From Pleionea mediterranea (lineage in GTDB: Bacteria > Pseudomonadota > Gammaproteobacteria > Enterobacterales > Kangiellaceae): DNA of 64,000 nucleotides. The stretch covers positions 294,526 to 358,525 of the forward strand of contig NZ_QGGU01000003.1 in NCBI RefSeq assembly GCF_003148745.1, read 5' to 3'. The translations under genes were made by a program, and so were the position numbers. Positions 56,409 through 64,000 of the stretch are shown in pieces. Every line of letters starts with the position of its first letter. The stretch's first letter is position 1. The notes under the pieces were generated by a model. It was not told the origin of the DNA and did not search any database. It was given only the letters and a program-made list of their open reading frames with translations.

Positions 56409-58568
56409 CTAACTTTTTTCGATCAACCAGCTGCGGTGCAGAGGCTTCTTACTGAAATCGCGAGACGTTGTTTCACGGGTCATCTCTTTCACCTTAACGC
56501 CCTGCTCATTACCATCAAACGCCATTTTGAAGCGCTTAAAGTTATTGGAAAATATCATCTTTCCGCCAGGTTTGAGTAATACCAATGCCGACTTCAACAT
56601 GGCTTCATGCTCTTGCTGTATATCAAAATGTTTTTCCATTTTCTTGGAATTTGAGAAAGTTGGCGGATCGATAAAAATCAAATCAAAGGAGCCTGCATGG
56701 GTTTCTTTGACCTGTTCCAACCATTCAATGCAGTTTGCGCGTATAAACTGATGTTGCTGAGTGTTCAAGCCATTTAATGCATAGTTTCGCTTTGCCCAGT
56801 CAAGGTAAGTATTGGATAAATCCACGTTGACGGTTTTGGCGCCTTTAAGTGCTGCCTGCACACTGGCTGATCCGGTATAGCAAAACAGATTTAATAACCG
56901 TGTGTTGTGGTCACTCCATTTTGCCAATTGAGCACGCACTTTTCGATGATCAAGGAATAAACCAGTATCCAGATAATCCGATAAATTCAACTCGAACTTG
57001 GCGTTTGCTTCGCTGACAATTTTCAACTTATGCTGCAATGCCTGCTTTTCATATTGGGTATCGCCTTTTTGTCTGGCTCGGGTTTTCACAAACACTTTGT
57101 CGGCAGAAATCGATAACACTCCGGCAGCCACTCGCTCAATATCTCTCAGTCGACGTTGCGCTTTATGACTGTCGATAGTTTTTGGCGGTGCGTACTCCTG
57201 AATATGCAGGCAATCATCATAAACGTCTATGGCGGCAGAATAGTCCGGCAAGTCGGCATCATAAATTCGATAACTCTCGACATTCTGTTGCTTTAAAAAA
57301 CTCTTCAGGCTGGCAATATTTTTTTGCAAACGATTTACCAGCATTTTTGCCTGCTCGGATAATCCCTGCTGGTAATTGTCAGGATCGCTTGAACGACGAG
57401 ATGTGACAAAACCGGAAGTCTCAACCGGTATTTTTAATAACTCACACTCAATGGGACCATTCATTAACCGATAAATTTTTTCAGCGCGAATACCCAACGC
57501 ATGCCCATGCTCTTTTTGCGCGGATAATATAGTGGCATGGTCGCCAACAAACTGTTCTTTTAGCCATTGACCGAACTGCGAATACAACTTGGCTACCATT
57601 TGCTGCTGTTCCAGTCGTTCACCATAAGGTGGATTAGTAACAATATTACCGGCAAACTTACTGGCGGGTCTGGACTGAGACTGAAAAGCACCCGCCTGCC
57701 ATTGTATTAACTCTTCGACGCCGGCCCGTTTAGCGTTTTCGATTGCCATGGCAAGAACTTGTGGATCTTTATCACTGCCGTAAATGGATGTCACGCCCTG
57801 AGCAATTGCCTGCTTGTATTTTTCATGAGCGGCGTCTAATTCAGACTCCCAATACTGACGATGAAACGGCTTCCAGCCGGTAAATCCCCAGTAAAGCCGA
57901 TGCAACCCTGGCGCCATATCTGCGGCCATCATGGCGGCTTCAATCACTATGGTTCCGGCACCGCACATGGGATCGTACAACCACTGGTGTTGTTTCAGTT
58001 TCTCTGGCCAGCCACTGCGGTACAACATTAATGCAGCAAAATTTTCTTTAATCGGTGCATCGCCAGTATCTTGACGATAGCCCCGTTGATGCAAACTTTT
58101 GCCGGATAAGTCAATGCACAGAGTCGCCTGATTCTTATTCACACGGCAGTGCAGTCTGACATCGGGCGTTTCAGTATCCACAGACGGTCGCTCACCGTAT
58201 TCATCACGAAAATAGTCCACCACTGCGTCTTTAATTTTTAACGCACCGTAACGTTGATGACTGAGCTTTGAGCGACGGGAAACAAAATCCACAGCCAATG
58301 TCCCTTGATGCGACAGATGCAAATCCCAGTCGATGCTTCTGACCGCATCGTACAACTGCTCGTCGGTATCTGCGGTAAAGGTGCTTAGCGGATACAAAAT
58401 ACGATTTGCCAGCCTTGACCATAAACAGACCCGGTAAACAATGGGCCATTCTGCGTCGAACATAACCTGAGTCAGACCTTCATTGGCCGAGTCTACACCC
58501 AGTGCATTAAGTTCATCGACTAATAAGTATTCAAATCCCGGAGGACATGTAGCAATAAATTGAGGCAT
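56409..58568 (-). CDS. rlmL: Bifunctional 23S rRNA methyltransferase RlmKL
   Basis: 719 residues. Order: THUMP-containing N-terminus (FIATCPPGFEYLLVDELNAL), RlmL domain with NPPYGERL and GAGTIVIEAAM (G2445 N2-methylation), then RlmK domain with LFCYTGSASVQAALKGAKTV, FDLIFIDPPTFSNSKKMEKH and the C-terminal end (G2069 N7-methylation). The fusion is the usual gammaproteobacterial form. Minus strand, convergent with the AlgP-like gene. Confidence 0.96.
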   Translation of the reverse strand: MPQFIATCPPGFEYLLVDELNALGVDSANEGLTQVMFDAEWPIVYRVCLWSRLANRILYPLSTFTADTDEQLYDAVRSIDWDLHLSHQGTLAVDFVSRRSKLSHQRYGALKIKDAVVDYFRDEYGERPSVDTETPDVRLHCRVNKNQATLCIDLSGKSLHQRGYRQDTGDAPIKENFAALMLYRSGWPEKLKQHQWLYDPMCGAGTIVIEAAMMAADMAPGLHRLYWGFTGWKPFHRQYWESELDAAHEKYKQAIAQGVTSIYGSDKDPQVLAMAIENAKRAGVEELIQWQAGAFQSQSRPASKFAGNIVTNPPYGERLEQQQMVAKLYSQFGQWLKEQFVGDHATILSAQKEHGHALGIRAEKIYRLMNGPIECELLKIPVETSGFVTSRRSSDPDNYQQGLSEQAKMLVNRLQKNIASLKSFLKQQNVESYRIYDADLPDYSAAIDVYDDCLHIQEYAPPKTIDSHKAQRRLRDIERVAAGVLSISADKVFVKTRARQKGDTQYEKQALQHKLKIVSEANAKFELNLSDYLDTGLFLDHRKVRAQLAKWSDHNTRLLNLFCYTGSASVQAALKGAKTVNVDLSNTYLDWAKRNYALNGLNTQQHQFIRANCIEWLEQVKETHAGSFDLIFIDPPTFSNSKKMEKHFDIQQEHEAMLKSALVLLKPGGKMIFSNNFKRFKMAFDGNEQGVKVKEMTRETTSRDFSKKPLHRSWLIEKS

Positions 58569-58652
58569 TTAAAAAGAACGCTTGCATTAAAAAATTCATA
58601 TGCGTATTATACGCGCCTCGTCGACGAAGTACGATGATTAATAACAGATTGA

Positions 58653-58729
<77 letters not shown>

Positions 58730-58734
58730 TATTC

Positions 58735-58762
58735 AAAAGCCGAGTTGAAAAACTCGGCTTTT
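58735..58762 (+). terminator. Terminator of the initiator tRNA gene
   Basis: Perfect 12-bp stem AAAAGCCGAGTT / AACTCGGCTTTT with loop GAAA, then TT. Confidence 0.92.
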
Positions 58763-58918
58763 TTATTGCCTGACTTTTTTACATTTATTCAAATTATTTT
58801 TTAATAAAATCCTATTTAGTTACGCTCTAGTATTTCAGTTTATTTTCAACGGCGGTTTGAATTTTTCAGACACATTATTGATAATGACCCTACTATTTAA
58901 CCTACTGTAACGACGATT

Positions 58919-59458
58919 ATGGCTAAATCACTGCAAGAACAACTCCTTGGCGCTGGCCTGGTGGACAAAAAACGTGCTCAGAAAATAAAAACTGAAAAGC
59001 GTAAAAAAGCCAAACAACAACCGAAAGGTCATAAACAAGAAGACGAAGCCAAAGTTTTGGCTAAAAAAGCTTTGGAAGAAAAAGCGGCACGTGATCGAGC
59101 GTTAAACCAGCAACAAAAACAACAGGCTGAACAGAAAGCCATTGTTGCACAAATAAAGCAGCTGATTGAGGTAAATAAACTGGATCGCTCAAACGGTGAG
59201 CTTGCCTATCAATTTACCGAAGGCAGTAAAGTCAAACAATTAATGGTTACTGCAGAGCAGAAAGATCAAATTGCCAAAGGGCAAATTGCCATTACCAAAT
59301 TTTCTGACAGTTACGAACTGGTTCCTTCAAAAGTTGCTGAAAAAATTGCGGAACGCAACGAAGATTACGTTGTTGTTAAATTTGATAAGAGCAAAACTGA
59401 AATTGATGAAGATGATCCTTATGCCGAATATCAGATCCCTGATGACTTAATGTGGTAA
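58919..59458 (+). CDS. DUF2058 (YaiL-like) protein
   Basis: 179 residues, highly charged. MAKSLQEQLLGAGLVDKKRA is the family start; coiled-coil KKALEEKAARDRALNQQQKQ; C-terminal part ITKFSDSYELVPSKVAEKIA and ends DPYAEYQIPDDLMW. DUF2058 proteins are nucleoprotein or polysome-linked in E. coli; exact function unclear. Single gene between the fMet tRNA and a strong terminator. Confidence 0.92.
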   Translation: MAKSLQEQLLGAGLVDKKRAQKIKTEKRKKAKQQPKGHKQEDEAKVLAKKALEEKAARDRALNQQQKQQAEQKAIVAQIKQLIEVNKLDRSNGELAYQFTEGSKVKQLMVTAEQKDQIAKGQIAITKFSDSYELVPSKVAEKIAERNEDYVVVKFDKSKTEIDEDDPYAEYQIPDDLMW

Positions 59459-59496
59459 GCGTTATCAGTTGATTTAAGTAACCCTATAAAAACATT

Positions 59497-59526
59497 AAAA
59501 AAGCCTGCTGATTTGCAGGCTTTTTT
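59497..59526. terminator. Bidirectional terminator between DUF2058 gene and the repeat protein
   Basis: AAAAAAGCCTGC / GCAGGCTTTTTT, 12-bp stem with loop TGATTT. Confidence 0.93.
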
Positions 59527-59554
59527 ATCGGTCCAATAATTTGTAAGTTTTAAA

Positions 59555-62500
59555 TTAATGTTGACGCTTTCGCATAAAACCAGCCATCACCATTAATAAA
59601 AACCACCAGTGTAATGCTGCACCAGAACCCGAAACAGCTGTTTCAAGATTGCCATCTTCTGGCTGTAAATGATCCGATAAACCATCATTGTTGAAGTCAC
59701 CGTATTCCTGACTGTCAAAAATCTGATCATTGTCGCTGTCATTATCTCTAAAGTCTTTTTGACCATCTTGGTCGGTATCGGGCACGGCTAATGGTACGCC
59801 AGCCTCAGCGTTTTCGATATGACCATCAACCACGTCAAACAGACCATCACCATCAACATCTAACCGGAACTCTGGATCAATGACACCATCACCGTTTTGA
59901 TCGAGTCGCGCGTCACCTCCGGCTTCTTCAAAATCAGTTATGCCATCATTATCGGAGTCCAGATCATGATGATCAGGGTACCAGTCGGTATCACTGTCGG
60001 TCACATAAGTATCGATAACATCATCCAGCCCATCGTCATTACTGTCGATAAAATCGTCCAGTCGACCATCGCGATCATCATCGGTGTCTTCGGCTTCTAA
60101 CGCATCCGTAATACCGTCGTTATCGCTGTCGATGTCAATGTCATCGCGAATGCCATCCTGATCAAAATCGAAAACCACATAATCACTTCCGTCATTCATA
60201 CCATCGGCATTAGCATCAGAGAAGTCATCAATAACACCATCATTGTCGGCATCATCATGATTACTTTCTAAAGCATCGGCAAGGCTGTCGTTATCACTGT
60301 CCAAATCGATAACATTTAAGACGCCATCACTATCGCTATCCAGTAATGCAGCTTCCAGATCATCCGCAAGGCCATCTTTATTACTATCAATTAAATTATC
60401 AATGACACCATTGTTATCAACATCAATACCCCGCGATTCGATTAAGTCACTTAAACCATCATTGTCGCTGTCTCTATCGAGATAATTCACAACACCATCA
60501 CCATCGGTGTCTATGATTGAATCTCTAGCTTCATCAGCGTGACCATTATCATCGGCATCGGTTAAATCATCGATTATGCCGTCGCCATCAATGTCGGTAT
60601 TTCCATTTTCTTGTGCATCGGTTAAACCGTCGTTATCACTGTCTAAATCCTGATAATCAAAAACAGTATCCTTATCGCTATCAACGTAACCTTCATCGCG
60701 ATCCAATAATCCATCGTTATCGCTGTCGCGATCTTTCGCGTCTATGATGCCATCGTTATCGGTATCCGCATTAGACTCATTAACATCACTGATGCCATCG
60801 CCGTCCGAGTCATCGTCAAGGTAATCGGGAATACTGTCACCATCAGTATCCATATTGCCTTCTACAGCATCATCAATGCCATCACCATCAGAATCAGTAT
60901 CAAGATAATCGGCTGTTCCGTTTTGATCGGAATCATTCGCGCCTTCTTCCTGATCGCTAATGCCATCGTCGTCTGAGTCAGTATCACGATAATCTGGTGT
61001 ACCGTCTTCGTCTGTATCAACATTACCTTCTTGCTGATCGGCAATGCCGTCATTATCCGAATCTAAATCAAGATAATTTGGCACGCCATCCTGATCCGTA
61101 TCCCAGAAAGTTTCTTCAAGATCACTGATGCCATCATTATCCGAATCCGTATCCAGATAATCGGCAATGCCATCATCATCGGAGTCGGTTACAGTTTCTG
61201 TCGCATCAGGAATTCCATCGCCGTCAGAATCCAGGTCGCTGTAATTCGGCTGACCGTCACCATCTGAGTCGCTCATACCTTCTACAACATTTGGAATTCC
61301 GTCACCGTCAATGTCATCATCCAGTGCATCAGCGACCTTATCTTTATCCTTGTCATCATTGCCCAACTCTTTATCAGAAATACCATCGTTATTCGCATCA
61401 TCATCAAGATAATCGGCGCTGCCATCGCCATCATAATCAAGGCTGCCTTCACCTCCATCATGAATACCGTCATTATCTGAATCTCGATCCAGATAATTGG
61501 CGATACCGTCACCATCCTGATCATTGGCGGTTTCGGTGGCATCATTAATCGAGTCACCATCAGAATCCAGATCAAGGTAATTCGGCACTCCGTCGTTATC
61601 GTGATCGGCAGCGGACTCGATGGCATCGGCTATGCCATCATTATCACTGTCCAGATCAAGGTAGTCGGCAACGCCATCACCATCACTGTCCTGTGTGCCT
61701 TCGACACTATCCGATATACCATCGCCATCTGAGTCGAGCGCCGCATCCAGATAACCAGCTTCTGTTTCGGCAGAATCATTAATGCCGTCGCCATCGGAGT
61801 CACTGTCCTGAAAGTTGGCAACGCCATCACCATCACTGTCCTGTGCTGATTCTTCTGAATCCGCTATTCCGTCGTTGTCACTGTCGGCATCCAGATAATC
61901 GGCAATGCCATCACCATCGGTATCCTCTGATTGCTCGTTACCATCAGGAATACCATCGTTGTCACTGTCCAGATCAAGATAGTCAGCAATACCATCACCA
62001 TCGCTATCAACCCGACGTTCGGTTCTATCAGGAATGCCATCACCATCACTGTCGAGATCATGAGCGTTTAATGTGCCATCACCGTCGCTGTCTTCGTTTT
62101 TCTCCTGACTGTCTGACAGACCATCGCCATCACTGTCGCTGTCCAGATAATTTCCAACGCCATCGCCGTCTATGTCATTATCAGTTTCATTTTGATCCGA
62201 CATACCATCACCGTCGGAGTCACGATCCAGATAATTGGCAATGCCGTCGTTATCATTATCCGATTGCGTTTCGTCCTGATCGCTGATGCCATCGTTGTCG
62301 CTGTCATCGTCCAGATAATTCAGTACTCCATCGCCATCACTGTCTATATTGCCTTCTTCCGAATCAGAAATGCCATCACCGTCTGAATCATTATCTAAGT
62401 AATCAAAAATGCCATCATTATCCGAATCTTTACTCGACTCAATTCGATCACTGATGCCGTCATTATCACTGTCCAAATCAAGGTAGTCGGCAATACCGTC

Positions 62501-64000
62501 GTTATCGGAATCCTGATCACCTTCCATAATATCGGACAGGCCATCTCCGTCGGTGTCTTCCAGTCCATCAAGATAGTCCAGAACACCGTCATTGTTTTGA
62601 TCGAGCAGTCCTTCGTCTTCATCGCTGATGCCATCATTATCACTGTCCAGATCAAGATAATTTGCAATTCCGTCACCGTCGCTGTCGCCCACCGACTCTA
62701 TAGCATCGGCAATGCCATCGTTGTCGCTGTCGATATCCAGATAATCCACGAGGCCGTCACCATCACTGTCGGTAGAGCTTTCTTTCCAGTCAGAGATGCC
62801 ATCATTATCGGAATCCTTATCAAGGAAATTCGCTTTACCATCACCATCGGTATCCACGGCACCTTCTGCAGTATCGGTAAAACCATCACCATCGGAATCA
62901 AGATCAAGATAATTAGCGCTGCCGTCCTGATCGGAATCCATCCCACCTTCTGCTTTATCGGTTAAGCCGTCGCCATCGGAGTCGGTATCGAGATAATCTG
63001 GCGTGTTATCGCCATCGGTATCAACTGGCTCAAACGCATTTTCGCCCGCTTCAGATCGATCGGGAATCGAATCCCCATCACTATCGAGATCAAGGAAATT
63101 CAAGGTGCCATCATTATCAACATCGCTGGCGCCTTCGAGTCGATCTTCAATACCGTCACCATCGCTGTCATTGTCCTGATAATTTGGCATGCCATCACCG
63201 TCATGATCCTCTGCGGTTTCGGCGTTATCATTGATGCCGTCATTATCCGAATCGGTATCCAGATAATTGGCAACACCATCGCCATCGTAATCACTTGATC
63301 CTTCCAGTCGATCACTGATGCCATCACCATCACTGTCGCGATCAAGATAATCGGGCGTGCCATCGGAATCGGTATCACTCTGGCTTTCATCACGGTCACT
63401 GATACCATCACCATCGCTGTCCGTATCGAGATAATTAGGAATGCCATCATTATCCTGATCACGCACACCTTCATCGCTGTCTGAAATTCCATCACCATCA
63501 GCATCCGAAGCGTTATCAAGAAAATCAGGGATTCCGTCATTATTGGCGTCACCGGTTCCTTCGGAACTATCGGGTACACCATCGTTATCACTATCCTGAT
63601 CCAGATAATTAGCAATGCCGTCGGCGTCAGCATCACCCGCGCCTTCATCGAAATCAGATAGGCCATCGTTATCGCTGTCGGTATCCAGTGCATCAATTGC
63701 GCCATCATTGTCGCTGTCGACATTACCTTCTGTAGCGTCACTGATGCCGTCACCATCGCTGTCGAGATCGAGATAATTACTAATGCCATCACCGTCAATG
63801 TCAGCAGAGCCTTCTTCTGAATCAGTTAATTGATCGCCATCGGAGTCCAGATCCTGCGCGTTAATAACACCGTCGTTATCACTGTCACCGGCGCCTTCCA
63901 GGTTGTCACTTAACCCATCGCCATCACTGTCATCGTCGAGGTAATTGGCGAGGCCGTCGCCGTCGGTGTCTTGCGCACTTTCGGTGGCGTCACTGATGCC
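59555..64000 (-). CDS. Giant TSP3-like calcium-binding repeat protein, 5' end outside window, with sorting tail
   Basis: The frame is open to the right edge without a stop, so the N-terminus is not seen; at least 1481 residues. A GTG at 63466 is internal. About fifty units of 28 residues with the pattern DSDGDGISD-x2-EG-x2-DSDGDGIANYLD follow each other; D-x-D-x-D-G-x2-D loops bind Ca2+ in thrombospondin type-3 repeats. Later units are longer and less regular. The end GNLETAVSGSGAALHWWFLL then VMAGFMRKRQH is a small-residue stretch, helix and basic tail, similar to GlyGly-CTERM signals. Probably a secreted or surface protein that stiffens with calcium (adhesin, biofilm or spacer). Strongly acidic. 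Confidence 0.88.
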   Translation of the reverse strand, partial: GISDATESAQDTDGDGLANYLDDDSDGDGLSDNLEGAGDSDNDGVINAQDLDSDGDQLTDSEEGSADIDGDGISNYLDLDSDGDGISDATEGNVDSDNDGAIDALDTDSDNDGLSDFDEGAGDADADGIANYLDQDSDNDGVPDSSEGTGDANNDGIPDFLDNASDADGDGISDSDEGVRDQDNDGIPNYLDTDSDGDGISDRDESQSDTDSDGTPDYLDRDSDGDGISDRLEGSSDYDGDGVANYLDTDSDNDGINDNAETAEDHDGDGMPNYQDNDSDGDGIEDRLEGASDVDNDGTLNFLDLDSDGDSIPDRSEAGENAFEPVDTDGDNTPDYLDTDSDGDGLTDKAEGGMDSDQDGSANYLDLDSDGDGFTDTAEGAVDTDGDGKANFLDKDSDNDGISDWKESSTDSDGDGLVDYLDIDSDNDGIADAIESVGDSDGDGIANYLDLDSDNDGISDEDEGLLDQNNDGVLDYLDGLEDTDGDGLSDIMEGDQDSDNDGIADYLDLDSDNDGISDRIESSKDSDNDGIFDYLDNDSDGDGISDSEEGNIDSDGDGVLNYLDDDSDNDGISDQDETQSDNDNDGIANYLDRDSDGDGMSDQNETDNDIDGDGVGNYLDSDSDGDGLSDSQEKNEDSDGDGTLNAHDLDSDGDGIPDRTERRVDSDGDGIADYLDLDSDNDGIPDGNEQSEDTDGDGIADYLDADSDNDGIADSEESAQDSDGDGVANFQDSDSDGDGINDSAETEAGYLDAALDSDGDGISDSVEGTQDSDGDGVADYLDLDSDNDGIADAIESAADHDNDGVPNYLDLDSDGDSINDATETANDQDGDGIANYLDRDSDNDGIHDGGEGSLDYDGDGSADYLDDDANNDGISDKELGNDDKDKDKVADALDDDIDGDGIPNVVEGMSDSDGDGQPNYSDLDSDGDGIPDATETVTDSDDDGIADYLDTDSDNDGISDLEETFWDTDQDGVPNYLDLDSDNDGIADQQEGNVDTDEDGTPDYRDTDSDDDGISDQEEGANDSDQNGTADYLDTDSDGDGIDDAVEGNMDTDGDSIPDYLDDDSDGDGISDVNESNADTDNDGIIDAKDRDSDNDGLLDRDEGYVDSDKDTVFDYQDLDSDNDGLTDAQENGNTDIDGDGIIDDLTDADDNGHADEARDSIIDTDGDGVVNYLDRDSDNDGLSDLIESRGIDVDNNGVIDNLIDSNKDGLADDLEAALLDSDSDGVLNVIDLDSDNDSLADALESNHDDADNDGVIDDFSDANADGMNDGSDYVVFDFDQDGIRDDIDIDSDNDGITDALEAEDTDDDRDGRLDDFIDSNDDGLDDVIDTYVTDSDTDWYPDHHDLDSDNDGITDFEEAGGDARLDQNGDGVIDPEFRLDVDGDGLFDVVDGHIENAEAGVPLAVPDTDQDGQKDFRDNDSDNDQIFDSQEYGDFNNDGLSDHLQPEDGNLETAVSGSGAALHWWFLLMVMAGFMRKRQH
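59900..64000 (-). repeat. Imperfect 84-bp tandem repeats encoding TSP3-like units
   Basis: The 28-codon period gives an 84-bp repeat at DNA level with about fifty copies seen, diverged mainly at third codon positions and at the two variable residues. Such an array is prone to unit gain or loss and to assembly errors. Confidence 0.8.

Noticed and set aside
63466..63466. Start codon of the repeat protein at this GTG
   Set aside because: The same frame continues without a stop to the right edge with identical repeat pattern, so the GTG is internal.
61291..63798. Several open frames on both strands within the repeat gene, for example 61843-62286 and 63100-63798
   Set aside because: Their peptides are low-complexity (His/Arg or Met/Ile runs) and follow from the 84-bp repeat in other frames.

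Overview
The window reads as chromosomal DNA of a gammaproteobacterium, probably a marine heterotroph. Supporting signs are the holD-rimI-prfC gene order known from enterobacteria, the lptG/lptF-pepA-holC-valS block, psrA-fadE, rlmKL, an arsC/wrbA/DUF2069 trio, a Vibrio-type M28 aminopeptidase and rhombosortase-type (GlyGly-CTERM-like) C-termini. The DNA is AT-leaning. A Kangiellaceae or Oceanospirillales-like host is my guess, not a demonstrated placement.

Layout. 0-1.6 kb: end of a BepA-like periplasmic M48 protease and a small exported protein. 1.6-2.6 kb: an insertion-sequence graveyard (IS481 relic, then an IS5/IS982 chimera). 2.7-16.0 kb: a minus-strand block with a TonB-dependent receptor, an ApbE flavin transferase, an ExbB/ExbD/ExbD/TonB-like motor whose last protein has an AgmX/PglI-type C-terminus, and five exported proteins including three TPR proteins, most joined by 1-4 bp overlaps. 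16.1-21.2 kb: housekeeping and conserved unknown genes (TlpA-like thioredoxin, a 577-residue unknown, YihY, ArsC/WrbA/DUF2069). 21.3-23.4 kb: secreted zinc aminopeptidase. 23.4-30.2 kb: accessory region with unknown membrane proteins, a lipoprotein gene cut by an internally deleted IS30 element, and a compact operon made of a 36-codon hydrophobic peptide, a terminator-like hairpin, a HEAT-repeat protein, a cupin-like protein and a two-gene ABC exporter. This last operon is my best candidate for an undescribed system. A tRNA-Leu(CAA) closes the region.

30.4-59.5 kb is mostly core genome: nucleotide-sugar dehydrogenase, RDD protein, lptF/lptG (LPS export), pepA, holC, valS, VanZ-like, a GspE-type ATPase, tatD, prfC, rimI, a HolD-like protein with psi-type N-terminus, a short LeuA, a voltage-gated-type K+ channel, an OmpA lipoprotein, psrA-fadE with PsrA-type boxes, glutaredoxin, an AlgP-like basic protein, rlmKL, initiator tRNA-Met and a DUF2058 protein. 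From 59.5 kb to the right edge lies one minus-strand gene of calcium-binding TSP3-like 28-residue repeats, at least 1481 residues, whose 5' end is outside the window.

How parts fit together: LptF/LptG, the BepA-like protease, the OmpA lipoprotein and the TonB-type motor all serve the envelope. The chi (HolC) and psi-like (HolD) clamp-loader subunits are both present. PsrA probably controls its own transcription and fadE in response to fatty acids. The secreted aminopeptidase and the giant repeat protein end in similar sorting-type tails and may share a surface-processing route.
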